Made by a program: the position numbers and the translations under genes
Shown here: one piece after another, positions 44,854-55,072 of the stretch
Numbering within the stretch: the first letter of the stretch is position 1
Layout of the letters: each line of letters starts with the position of its first letter
From: Heracleum sosnowskyi
Taxonomy: Eukaryota > Streptophyta > Magnoliopsida > Apiales > Apiaceae
Direction: 5' to 3'
Length of the DNA stretch: 64,000 nt
Assembly: GCA_030848705.1 (NCBI GenBank)
Contig: CM061241.1
Span: 79,555,178-79,619,177, forward strand
Notes under the pieces: model-generated
Databases searched by the model: none
The model's input: the letters and a program-made list of their open reading frames with translations, nothing else
What the model was told of the DNA's origin: nothing

Positions 44854-44884
44854 CGACTCTCGAAAGCTTGTCGAGGCAAGTTGC

Positions 44885-44990
44885 CGGAGGTGGGGACACG
44901 AAGGCTGGTGGTATTATCCCACAATGGACAGAGGTCCGGAGGTGGGGACACGAAGCCAACCGGTATTATCCCACAATGGCTAGAGAGGAA
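44885..44990 (+). repeat. Tandem duplication of about 52 bp inside the TRIM
   Basis: GGAGGTGGGGACACGAAG is present at about 44886 and 44938, each followed by a similar GGTATTATCCCACAATGG block. It makes up half of the non-LTR interior. Confidence 0.9.
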
Positions 44991-46914
44991 CGATCTTGGA
45001 ACCTATGGGCTATCCGTTCAGGCTTGACGAGGACGTCAAGAGTTTAAGTTGGGGAGTTTGTAACACCCCAGTCCACATCGAGTAGATTGGGACATTCTGT
45101 TCAGTTTATAAGGCAAAGTACTACTACTAATTAGCACCAACAAAATCATGATATTTTGGGGGTCTGTGGTGGGCTAGTTGTTACCCAAGTTGGCTGCGTT
45201 TGGGCCAGTACGCTTCGGCTTATTCGGACTCGGAATCGGGACTTGACCCGATTTTCGAAAAATGCTCGGGATTTGACCCGGGTTGTCACAGTTAAGGTGG
45301 AGTAAATTCTATAATTAATTATCTAGTAATTAATTTACTTTATTTTATTTTACTAGTATGTAATTGTGGATTGTTTGTATGGATTTAATTAATATATATT
45401 AAATAATGCAATTCTTTCTATTTTATTTAATTATTTAGTGTCCATGTGATCATTAATTACAACTACTGGTAGTATTGTCGTCACAATGTTATATTATGAT
45501 TCTTTTAACTTTTCTTTAATGGTTAGTAAATTTATATGCTTGGTTTGGTCAAATATGCTTACGTGATTTAGTGATTTTTATTGTCAAAAGAGCTAGTATA
45601 TGTTAATAAAATATTTTATCTTAAAGTTTTTCCGTAAGAGTGATATGTGATTACATGTGTTGCATGACTAAGATACGTATATGTATCGCAAGGGTAGATT
45701 TTAAATCTATTTGTTGATTACGTAAATACCGAGGGGAAAAGCTAAGTTAAGGTACTAAGTGGAGCTAAATTCTTTTATAGGTCCAAGTAGGCGACCGGGA
45801 AAGGAGCTAGCTCAGATAGGAAAGAAGAACCCTAGTTGTCTCATTGATAAGGCAAGTGTCTATTCCCTCCACTTATTGTTCAAGTGGCAGTTTCTCTTAA
45901 ATTATGATGTGAATATTTTTCTCTAACCAGAATTCTTTCTTTTACCTTTCTTTTCATATAATACCTTTGAACATTTTGTTCCACCTTGCAACTATATCTT
46001 TGTATACCTATCCTGCTTTGTCTTAAACCCATTTATTGCCATGCTTACTTATAGCTTGATTATTGTCTAATTCCTTTGCTTGACCCTATAGCATGATCTT
46101 GTTACTTTTCTTTATTATTTGAATCCCTGAAGCGTTATCATGAATTGAAATCTGTAAAACTGAAACAAGTTGATCATATAGACTTGATTTATAATTGAAA
46201 TCTTGACACCCTTATTCGTTATGAATAATCTGAAATTTTATTCAACCCTGGAATTGGAAATTTGTTTTTGACCGTTACGCCGGTCTGGTTTATGAATTAT
46301 TTAAGGCCAATATGTTGCCTATGGATCCAGTGTGTGTTTGGAATCACATTAAAAATGTGATCCGGAGCTAATGCGTTGGCTGATCACCTAGCTTAGCTCG
46401 TAGCGTGTGGTTCGAATTCCAATCTGTTTATTTACTGATTCTTGTTATGAAACCCTCTTATCTATCAGATATCTTGATTCATCTCTTTTGTCATGTTCGA
46501 AGTTTATTGGCTTATATTATACAATTGTTGAGCTTTGTAGCTCACTCTTTTGTTGTTATCTAACCCTTACAGTTAGCAAGTATGGTGAGAACTAGGCAGA
46601 CTACCCGTAAGAGGACAGGTGGTTCAGGAGCCGCATTTAGGAGACAGTTTGACCAGGTTGGTACCCACTAGTACCAGGCACTAGGTGTTCAGCTCTTTTG
46701 CTAGTTTATGACATAAGATTAGCCAGTTGTATGTAATGACATTATAATCTGTTTCTTTTGGTTTTGTGTAGTATGTTATTTCAAACTTGAACCTGGATGC
46801 GATCTAGGCTTTGTGGGTAGTTTGTTTAATGTTTTCTTATGTATGTATATAATAAGCAGGGTTTGGTTGCTTGTTTAGTAGTATGTTTTATTGGTGCCAG
46901 TGTCGGGGCATCAT

Positions 46915-47099
46915 AATAATTGATTAATAAAGATTTTGAAAGCAAGAATATTATAATTGTTTATTTAGTTTTCTCCATTAGTAAAATTTTTAAAGCCAAT
47001 TGAGATATTGTTGAATCTTTTACATTAATTATTTAAAAATTTGAGAAAATTAAAAAAATAGATCGAATCGACACCTCACCGCCTTCGTTTTCTCTTTTA
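46915..47099. other. Spacer between the Ty3 LTR and the split MITE
   Basis: AT-rich, no gene. 47030-47098 (AAATTAAAAAAATAGATCGA...CACCTCACCGCC) is loosely similar to 17560-17640. Confidence 0.4.
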
Positions 47100-47344
47100 T
47101 ACTCCCTGTGTCCCAACGAGTTCTATACGTTGGGGCTGGGCACAGAGACCAAGATATAAAAAAATGAGTAAAATTAGATGAAAAATGGGTAAAGTGGGAC
47201 CTATCAATATTTAATAATAGATTTGAGATAGTGGAGAAAAATAGTGGGTGTAATAGTGTTTTATATTATTATAGAATAGAGATAGTGGAGAAAGTAGTGG
47301 GTGTAATAGTGTTTTATATTATTAAAAGTTACTATTTTTGGAAT
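47100..47344. mobile_element. Stowaway-like MITE, left part (split by the Ty3 element)
   Basis: It starts TACTCCCTGTGTCCCA, the usual Stowaway-like terminus with a TA border, and breaks at the Ty3 LTR. Its right part with the inverted terminus ATGGGACGGAGGGAGTA is at 53214-53283. Together they would be about 310 bp. Confidence 0.8.
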
Positions 47345-47862
47345 TGATATGGGCTAAAAATAACCCTAGAAATGTAATTAATGATGTATTAATTAGACCT
47401 ATATTTGTCCAAGAATACGGCCCAATAAACAAGGCCCGAAACCCTGATTATTTATTAATTTCATAATTAATAAATAGGGAAAATATACAGCTCATGAAAA
47501 AAGTCCAAAATATGGTAAATTCATCAAAGAAGGATCCAGAATCCCAATTAATGAGTCATAGCCTTTATCAACAAGGAAAAGACTTATTCAGCAAGAAATA
47601 CAATGTTTATCCATTATCAAAAAGGAGACTTATTAGCTAAGACTCCTAAACATACCATAAATACGATGCTCCAGACGCCTATATAAAGGACCCGATCCTA
47701 CAACCAAGAACTACGTCTTTGGCTTGATTCTCAATTACGAATTGAGATACGTAGGCATCTTGTGAGGACCGATTTAGTCTCGAAACACAAGTGCAGCCAT
47801 TAAAGCTCGAAGCTCTCCAACCCTAGCATTAATTTCGCAAGCTCGGTTTTTATTCCACAACA
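47345..47862 (+). repeat. Left LTR of the non-autonomous Ty3 element (518 bp)
   Basis: TGATATGGGC to CCACAACA. TATATAAA at 47680-47687 is the probable TATA box, with AGAACTACGTC shortly downstream. Confidence 0.95.
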
Positions 47863-47950
47863 TGAATGTATATAAATGAGAGGGACATCTCAAAATGGAA
47901 AATGTATAGAAATGAATGGGACGGAGGGAGTATAGGTATATTGATTGATT
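47863..47950. repeat. Duplicated copy of the element's 3' flank (MITE right part plus host DNA)
   Basis: The 88 bases after the left LTR equal those after the right LTR (53214-53301) except for about one base: TGAATGTATATAAATGAGAG, then the MITE terminus and GTATAGGTATATTGATTGAT. Only after 47950 does gag sequence start. This cannot be the original leader of the element. Confidence 0.92.
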
Positions 47951-50299
47951 ACTGGCACTCAAGGGGCGAATATCCCCACCAACACTCAAGGACCGGAAAT
48001 CCCAACTTCGGTTGAAGGGACGAATCCCCTGCAGATGGTCATTCATGGATCTAATCCACAAGAGACCGTTCACCAGCAACCAATCACGACCTCCCCGCTG
48101 CTCATGAATGCCCCAAGTGGTATTCAACTACATACTACTGATCTCCCCCAATATGTTTCTCAAACTTTGGGGATGCCAAGCTATGGCATACCCCCTCGAC
48201 CCATGGCGGGCAGTAGTGGTCCTAACCCCATCTACCATGAAGCATATGCCCCCCCTTATATACAAGGTCTGGGACCCCAAAATCAACAGACTCGACGGAC
48301 TCCTTTGATTCAAGATTATTCGGGTCCCTATACTGAGGACGAGAATTACACATCTGAAGAAGAGAGGGATGTAGCCCCAAAGAGGAGACGTTCTTCCCAA
48401 CCAAATCGGGAATAACCCCAAACAACAAAGGAGAAAATTGCGGCCCATGAGGCAGAGACCGCAAGACTCAAGAAACTCCTTGCTGAAGAAGAGGCTGCCA
48501 AAGCTCAAAGCCGAACCACCGGAAGAGTCCCGATAATCAACTTGGATCCAACACCAAGAAGGACTAAGAGGGCTGAAGCCCCAAAGGGTGATCCTAGTGT
48601 TTTGTTGCCCCTGGGAGATCCTGATGATCCAACACCACCGTTCACTCAAGACATCATGAAGGCCACCATATCCAGGAAATTTAAATTGCCAACGATCAAA
48701 GCTTATGATGGAACGGGGGATCCCGCTAATCATGTAAGAACTTTCTCCAATGCACTGCTGTTGCAGTCAACCAATGATGCAGTCAAGTGTAGGGCGTTTC
48801 CACAAACCTTGGCAGGCATGGCCCAACGCTGGTATAGCCGTCTTCCTCCCAACTCAATTGGGTCTTTCAAGGAATTAAGTAAGGCTTTTATCAATCAGTT
48901 TATTAGTAGAAGGGTGCATGAGAAAAGCTCTGCATCGCTCTTGGCAATCCAGCAAGGAAAGAATGAAGCCCTAAGGGACTACATCAATCGATTCACTCGG
49001 GAGGCTTTGAAAGTCCCGGACTTAGAGGACAGAGTGGCTATGATAGCCCTGCAACAAGGAACTACTAATGACCACTTCAAAAGGTCATTAGCTAAACACC
49101 CACCCGAGAGCATGCTGAAGCTCCAAGATAGAGCCGGAAAGTACATCAAGGCTGAAGAAAGCATGAGAAAGTATGAACCCGCTGTTGAGGGAAGTGAAAA
49201 CGGAAAAAAGAGAAAGGAGACACAAGAGTATGACGCTAGGGACAAATATCCCAGGACAACGAAAGATTCTGACTCTCCACCTAAAAGGAACAACTTCGGA
49301 TCTAGGTTCAATGAATATGCAAGGTTGAACACCTCAAGAAGTCAAATTCTGATGGAAATTGAGAAGGAAGAAGATCTTCGATGGCCAAAGCCGCTAAGAT
49401 CCGACCTGGAGAAACGGAACAAGAATCAATTCTGCCGTTTCCATAAAGAAGTTGGTCATGACACCGACGATTGTAGACAACTGAAAGATGAGATCGAGTT
49501 CTTAATCCGAAGAGGAAAACTCGATAAGTTCACTAAGGATGGGAATCGAGGAAATCAACAAGGAAAATATGAAAGAAAAGACTATGATAGGAGGGACAAC
49601 GACCAAGATCGTAATCCTAAGCCCCGAGGGCCTGTCATCAACATGATATTTGGAGGACCGACTGCTGCTGGGTCCTCCCGAAACTCAAGGAAAGCTTATG
49701 CCCGAGAGGTAATGACTGTTGTAGGAGAAGCACCGAAATGTGTCAAGACAGAAGTGGCTATTAGTTTTGATGATTCTGATTTTGAAGGGGTGAAGTTCCC
49801 CTATGACGACCCGTTGGTCATTATACCTGTAATAGGCAACTCTAAAACCAAGAGGGTTCTGGTAGATAACGGAGCTTCCGTGGACATCTTGTTCCATGAT
49901 GTCTTCATCAAGATGGGATATGCCGATTCGCAACTGACTCCTTCAAACATGCCCATATACGGGTTCAATGGGGTTGAATCTAAAGTAGAGGGAACTATTC
50001 AGCTCCCTATGACAATAGGGCAAGGTTCACAAACAACAACTCAAATGCTGAACTTCGTCGTGATAAAGGCAACCTCGACTTATAATGCAATCCTTGGGAG
50101 GACATGCCTTCATGCATTCAAGGTTGTTGCCTCAACTTACCATTTGAAAATCAAGTTCCCAACAAGGAACGGAGTTGGTGAAGAACAAGGAGATCAAAAG
50201 ATGGCTAGGAGTTGCTATGTAGCCGCGTTAAGGCCTGATGGAGTCGGGGGCAGGTTCTCCCAATCGAGGTTATGGATTCAAAAGATGATGAAGAAATAA
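47951..50299 (+). pseudogene. Ty3 Gag-protease, start missing, one internal stop
   Basis: The frame is open from the junction at about 47951 to 50299 except for TAA at 48413-48415, where the sister copy has CAA. There is no ATG start because the 5' end was replaced. The capsid region covers about 48600-49150 (AFPQTLAGMAQRWYSRLPPN, MIALQQGTTNDHFKRSLAKH). The zinc-binding CRFHKEVGHDTDDC (CX2HX4HX4C) lies near 49433, and the protease with VLVDNGASVDILFH near 49860. The frame ends soon after the protease, as expected for an element that has lost pol. Compared with the left-edge copy it is better preserved. Confidence 0.88.
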
Positions 50300-51242
50300 G
50301 GGACTGAGATGTCAAGAACATGGCATGCCCCAAATTTGAAAGTTTATTATGTTTAAGTGTTTCCTAAAAGGATCCACCAATAGGACAAGTAGCAATAAGG
50401 TCGACGAAACCACTCTGAGCTCTTAAGCTCTTAGTAGGAAGTAGAGTACTATGTAAGGGTCGAACCCTCTTTTCAAAAAATACTTCAAGTTCTTTTTCAC
50501 TATTTTATTACTTATCTTTTTTTGGGCATTTCCTTATTGTTTTACTAAAGAGCAAGTTGTACCAACAACACTTGATCAAAGTGCCAGCCCATTCAAGAGG
50601 CCAAGTACTAGGAATTGCCTTACAAAAGATAAGTTAAATAAATATAAGTGAGCAAGAATGACAAAACAGAATATGCATAAATTCCATAAACCCCGAAGAA
50701 GAAGTATCGAAAAAATAGCAATGCATGGATAGAAGATCCCGAAGGATCAAAAAGTTATGTTACAAGCATCAAATAAATCTTAAAGTCCATGAAAGGACCC
50801 TGAATAAAAGCAAAATATAGAGCCACGCATGGCCAATAAAATCTGATCTAAGTCAACAAACGAGTCCTTGTCAAGGACAGGGACATCTAAGTCCTCTATG
50901 AAGTCATCAGTAGGCTCGGACTCCTCCATTGGCAAGAAGAAGTATCAGAAGTATGCCAAAAAGACAAGCTGCCTCGAAATGAATCACTAATTTAGATTAA
51001 AAAGTCATGAAGACCACGATTCTTAAAATCGGAAGATCAATTGTAGTCCTAAAGACCTCAAGCTCAACTAAAAACTAAAGAGGCCTATTGGAAGAAGGTT
51101 AATATATGGGTTGAAACCCCTGAAAATTGAGGAATTAAAGCTCAGAACGAGCTTTAATTCGAAATACTGCAAGCTCAAATAAAAGAAATGAGTGAAACAT
51201 TATGTCTGTCTTCGTTCATGAAGACCTCTCGATGTGAAACTT
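50300..51242 (+). other. Non-coding interior of the gag-PR element, first part
   Basis: It occupies the place where pol would be. No RT or integrase motif could be found in any frame. Confidence 0.7.
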
Positions 51243-51390
51243 AAGGTATTGGAACTCAAGTTGGTTCTTGTATCTGTAAGCCACGTTTGGCGTTGTTAAA
51301 ACCTCAAATGAGGTCTAAGGTGTTAAAACTCAAGTTAGTTCTTGTGTCTGTAAGCCACGTTTGACGTTGTTGAAACCTTAAATGAGGTTT
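51243..51390 (+). repeat. Tandem duplication of 74 bp
   Basis: AAGGTATTGGAACTCAAGTT starts the first unit at 51243, and a similar unit starts at 51317. Both contain TCTGTAAGCCACGTTTG and end AAATGAGGT. Confidence 0.9.
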
Positions 51391-51511
51391 AAACGGTGTC
51401 GAAAGACCGAGTCCGGAAATACATGAAAAGCTGAGGTCGTTTTGTTCGACCTAGGACCAAATCGAGGTCGGAAATTGAGGTCGAAAACATCTCAAAAAAC
51501 GCCTAAGAGAC

Positions 51512-51925
51512 CGTCTGGGACCCGTGGTTCACAACCCCGTCTTGTACACGGGGTGACCAACGTCCAAAGCACATTTGAAAAATAAAGGGTTGAAAAACGC
51601 CCAGAAAGCTACGAACGCCTAGGAAACAACCTCGGGGGCGTGGTTCCAAACCCTGTCTTGTACGCGGGGGTGAACACCGCCCAGAAAACAAGAGCAAGAC
51701 GAACAAAAGATTGGCAAAAAACGCCTGGAAAGCAGCCTTGTGGGCGGGGTTTAAAAGATTGCCTTGTAGGCGGGGGTCGTCCACGCACGGAAGGAATAAA
51801 CCAAGACGGAAAGTCTGGTTATTTAAAAAAAAAATTATTAAAAATCAAGACACGCCTACGAAGCAGGCTCCTGCGCGTCGTTTACGAATGGACCTTCTAG
51901 GCGGTGCTCAACCCCGCCCAGAAGA
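51512..51925 (+). repeat. Degenerate GC-rich repeats, four copies
   Basis: Copies of 60-70 bp at about 51512, 51619, 51724 and 51856 share the pattern CGCCT-GAAAGCA..., GGGCGTGGTT..., TCTTGTACGCGGGG and ACCCGCCCAGAA. They are separated by AT-richer spacers, and their GC content stands out from all surrounding DNA. Confidence 0.65.
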
Positions 51926-52240
51926 CAACAGGAATTGGCCACGATTTTTCAAAGCACAAACAGACAAAGCCAATAACTGACACGTGTCAAACGGTTGCTG
52001 CTCCCTGACATACAACATGATTCGTTGCTATATCAGGGACAACATGATTCGTTGCTATATGAGAAAAGAGACAAGAAATGCTAAAGCAAAATAAATTCAA
52101 AAATTGCCAACTTAAAATTTTTAGAAAAATTTCTAAAAATTCAATAAATTCCTGAAAAAATAGAAAATAATTTTTAAAATTATTTTCTTAATTTTGGGAA
52201 AATATTTTATACACTTTTGAAATATTTCAAGAAATATTTC

Positions 52241-52490
52241 TAAAAATACCTGTGGTACATGAAAATTCCTAAAATATTAGGAATAGTTATTAAAATACCT
52301 GTTGGTACATGAAAATTCCTAAAATATTAGGAATAGTTATTAAAAATACCTGTGGATACATGAAAATTCCTAAAATATTAGGAATAGTTATTAAAATACC
52401 TGTGGGTACATGACAATTCCTAAAATATTAGGAATAATTATTAAAAATACCTGTGGGTACATGAAAATTCCTTAAATATTAGGAATATTT
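52241..52490 (+). repeat. Five tandem 50-bp repeats with an internal palindrome
   Basis: Units start at 52241, 52291, 52341, 52392 and 52442 with TAAAA(A)TACCTGTGG. Each contains the near-perfect palindrome TTCCTAAAATATTAGGAA. The array ends about 200 bp before the PPT. Confidence 0.93.
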
Positions 52491-52683
52491 CATATAAATG
52501 TCAAATTAGCCTCGAATAAGGCAACAATCGTCGTAAATGTGTAGGTCGCTCCACACTTTGCAATATGGCGATACTTGTGAAACACTAGTGTAAATAAAGT
52601 CCTAGGTAAAGGATAAAAAGACCCCAAATCTCGAAAAAAGGTCAATATAATTTCTACGAAAGCTTGAAAAGTTTTCCTAGAAA

Positions 52684-52695
52684 TTGGGGGGCAAA
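52684..52695 (+). other. Polypurine tract of the gag-PR element
   Basis: TTGGGGGGCAAA directly before the right LTR. Confidence 0.85.
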
Positions 52696-53213
52696 TGATA
52701 TGGGCTAAAAATAACCCTATAAATGTAATTAATGTTGTATTAATTAGACCTAGATTGGTCCAAGAATACGGCCCAATAAACAAGGCCCGAAACCCTGATT
52801 ATTTATTAATTTCATAATTAATAAATAGGGAAAATATACAGCTCATGAAAAAAGTCCAAAATATGGTAAATTCATCAAAGAATGATCCAGAATCCCAATT
52901 AATGAGTCATAGCCTTTATCAACAAGGAAAAGACTTATTCAGCAAGAAATACAATGTTTATCCATTATAAAAAAGGAGACTTATTAGCTAAGACTCCTAA
53001 ACATACCATAAATACGATGCTCCAGACGCCTATATAAAGGACCCGATCCTACAACCAAGAACTACGTCTTTGGCTTGATTCTCAATTACGAATTGAGATA
53101 CGTAGGCATCTTGTGAGGACCGATTTAGTCTCGAAACACAAGTGCAGCTATTAAAGCTCGAAGCTCTCCAACCCTAGCATTAATTTCGCAAGCTCGGTTT
53201 TTATTCCACAACA
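52696..53213 (+). repeat. Right LTR of the non-autonomous Ty3 element (518 bp)
   Basis: Same limits as the left LTR; differs at 7 of 518 positions by eye. The TATA box is at 53031-53038. Confidence 0.95.
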
Positions 53214-53283
53214 TGAATGTATATAAATGAGAGGGACATCTGAAAATGGAAAATGTATAGAAATGAATGGGACGGAGGGAGTA
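53214..53283. mobile_element. Stowaway-like MITE, right part
   Basis: It begins with the five-base target copy TGAAT and ends in ATGGGACGGAGGGAGTA, the inverted partner of the terminus at 47100. Confidence 0.8.
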
Positions 53284-53690
53284 TAGGTATATTGATTGAT
53301 TTATTTATTTTTTTCTATATTCCAATTAATATTTAAGTTTATCATTTTATAATTTATCATATTAATTTTATTCTTTATTTAATATTTTTCATTCTTATTA
53401 ATTTTTATAATTTATAGTTTTTTAATTTTTTTAATGGTCGTGCGGGTTACAGGTAGGGTTGCTCATGGGTTATCCAACCCGAAAGAACCAACCAAACCCG
53501 CCCCTTGTTTGGGCCGACCAAATCGACCCATTTAAACCCGAAGTCTAATTGTGTTAATTTTTCTTTGGGCCGAATATATTGGGTTGGGTCGGAGTTTAAC
53601 TATTTAAAACCCTACACCAACCCAACCCGGTCAAATTATATAAGCCCAACCCATTTACACCATGCAAGCTTGTTCTATATACTAAACACA
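53284..53690. other. Intergenic; possible hAT-like inverted-repeat fragment
   Basis: From about 53453 a stretch beginning GTAGGGTTGCTCATGGGTTA, with many AACCC/GGGTT words, resembles termini of plant hAT-like MITEs. A clear second end was not found. No gene. Confidence 0.35.
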
Positions 53691-53965
53691 TACTCCCTCT
53701 ATCCCTCTCATTTCTTTACACTTTCTTTTTTGGTACGTCTTTCTCATTTCTTTACATACCAAAAATAGTAATATTTTATAATATAAAATCCAATCACATT
53801 CACTACTTTCCTCCACTATATCTCCTTTATACCCACTTTATACATTAAATATTGATTGGTCCCACCACTTTACTCATTTTTCTTACTTTTCTCTATTAAT
53901 TTACACTTTTTCTTAACCTCTGTGTCGGCCCCTCAATGTAAAGAATTGAGGAGGCGGAGGGAGTA
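53691..53965. mobile_element. Stowaway-like MITE, about 275 bp
   Basis: The left end TACTCCCTCTATCCCTCTCA pairs with the right end GGAGGCGGAGGGAGTA. CATTTCTTTACA and TGTAAAGAATTG extend the inverted repeat. TA borders are present and the interior is non-coding. Confidence 0.88.
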
Positions 53966-54640
53966 TCTTATTTGATAACAGCAACATCATTTTTATAACA
54001 GTTGAATGAATAGCCTGCTATACTCTTTTTCTATCTGAGCTCTCAATAACTTCTTATGACATGCTAAATTTCCTTTATCCATGACTTTAATCGCAAAATA
54101 ACTTTTTGTTCCAATCAACTCTGCCAGTTGAACACTCCCTATATCTTCATTGTCAGTTCTACCTTTGTAAATGCAAATATCACCACTTTCTATGGATTTC
54201 TCTATGATGCTAGTGCATTCTCTAACTTCTGTGTCGGTGAACCTCTGCTTAGCTTCTATAAACTGTGTTGCAGAATAAAAGTTGTTTTGAATTAAGACTT
54301 ATTTCTTGGCTTCCTTCTTTTGAGATTTATGAATTTTATTTACCAGAACACTAGGACAAAATTATTTTTTCTTGTATAACCTAATCAACCCAACCCAAAC
54401 CATCATACCATTAATAGGGTTGGATTGTATAATTTTATTGAGGTTGATGAGTTGATATTTTCTAACCCGATTTAATTGGATTGAGTCATTAAATTGACTA
54501 TAACACGATAGTACAATTTGATAACGGTTGTTATAAAAAAACGAGTACCGTGCAAGCCATTTGCCCCTTTTGTCTATTGAAAAATTAACGGGCTTCTCAA
54601 AAATAAACAGGCCCAAACGCCCAGTAATAAAAAAAAGGTG
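53966..54640. other. Intergenic DNA upstream of the BUG22 gene
   Basis: No gene recognised. It presumably contains the promoter of the next gene. AACCC/GGGTT-rich words near 54380-54480 suggest another transposon fragment. Confidence 0.4.
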
Positions 54641-54649
54641 AGCTCTTCA

Positions 54650-54743
54650 ATTCTACGGAGTTAAAAAAAATCGTATACGACCGGAATAAACATAGCCCTA
54701 ATCTCACTCCGTTGAGCATTCAATTCGTGCAAGCGAGCTCCAG
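54650..54743 (+). promoter_or_regulatory. Probable 5'-UTR exon of the BUG22/CFAP20 gene
   Basis: GAGCTCCAG/GTAATC at 54743 is a good donor, and TATTGCAG at 55058 is a matching acceptor 14 bp before the ATG. The transcription start is not fixed; the left limit is a guess. Confidence 0.4.
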
Positions 54744-55072
54744 GTAATCTTCATATTTCCACCTCAAATTCGTTGCATCTCTAATTGTATGTATATATTA
54801 ATTTGACATATAAATTCAACACATATGCTGCTACGTTTTCTCCAACACATCGCCACTGGTGGCAAATTGTAAGCGATGATATAGTGTTATATTTTTGAAC
54901 AAATTTATATCGGCGTTATAAAATTACTGTATGTATTATGTGTTAGTGAATGGTGTTTATGTTAAATATAAGCAGTTTGTAGAATGATATTTTAGTTTAA
55001 TGTACTTGTATGATATATGATACGGTGGATAGAAGATAATTTTGTGGCTATATTGCAGTTTGATTCTTCGAA

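Larger units (their letters stand above)
44608..45290 (+). mobile_element. Complete TRIM (miniature LTR retrotransposon), 683 bp
   Basis: Two LTRs of 232 bp (44608-44839 and 45059-45290) that look identical flank a 219-bp interior. The interior begins with a TGGTATCAGAGC primer site (44842-44853) and ends in a purine tract (AAGTTGGGGAG). GTTAA stands directly before the left LTR (44603-44607) and after the right LTR (45291-45295) as target duplication. It has no coding capacity, so it must have moved with proteins of another element. The orientation is fixed by PBS and PPT. Confidence 0.97.
37616..46914 (+). mobile_element. Ty3 Tekay/Del-type chromovirus, main body, decayed
   Basis: The leader (37616-38011), gag-pol (38012-42747), PPT (TTTTAAGGGGGGAAGGA) and 3' LTR (from 42786) are in order. 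The Pol order PR-RT-RH-INT and the C-terminal chromodomain-like end identify a Ty3 chromovirus, and the TGTAACGCC LTR start fits Tekay/Del. The left portion was separated by the Copia insertion, and no 5' LTR or PBS is seen left of it, so the element is 5'-truncated. A TRIM lies in the 3' LTR. The right end near 46914 is placed where GTGTCGGGGCATCATA resembles a mutated LTR terminus. Confidence 0.85.
42786..46914 (+). repeat. 3' LTR of the Ty3 element, interrupted by a TRIM
   Basis: It starts TGTAACGCC directly after the PPT and runs to about 46914; without the TRIM and its duplicated target it is about 3.4 kb. A likely promoter is CACATAAAAGGG near 43384, followed by a pyrimidine-rich leader (43430-43560). 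At 46580-46654 an open segment MVRTRQTTRKRTGGSGAAFR ends at a donor-like CAG/GTTGGT. There is no second copy in the window for comparison, so the right border is approximate. Confidence 0.7.
47345..53213 (+). mobile_element. Non-autonomous Ty3 element (gag-PR only) with rearranged 5' end
   Basis: LTRs of 518 bp at 47345-47862 and 52696-53213 differ at 7 positions by eye. Five-base flanks GGAAT (47340-47344) and TGAAT (53214-53218) fit a target duplication with one change. Inside, only gag and protease are coded (47951-50299). RT, RNase H and integrase are missing, and 50300-52683 is non-coding with repeats, followed by a PPT (TTGGGGGGCAAA, 52684-52695). The PBS and the gag start are absent because host flank sequence follows the left LTR. 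The gag is close to that of the left-edge element at 1-2777. Confidence 0.92.

Noticed and set aside
51640..51980. Overlapping open frames in the GC-rich repeats
   Set aside because: They are open because of GC-rich repeat composition, use several frames and strands, and show no conserved protein.
52241..52490. CRISPR-like array
   Set aside because: The whole 50-bp unit is repeated without variable spacers, and it lies inside a plant retrotransposon.
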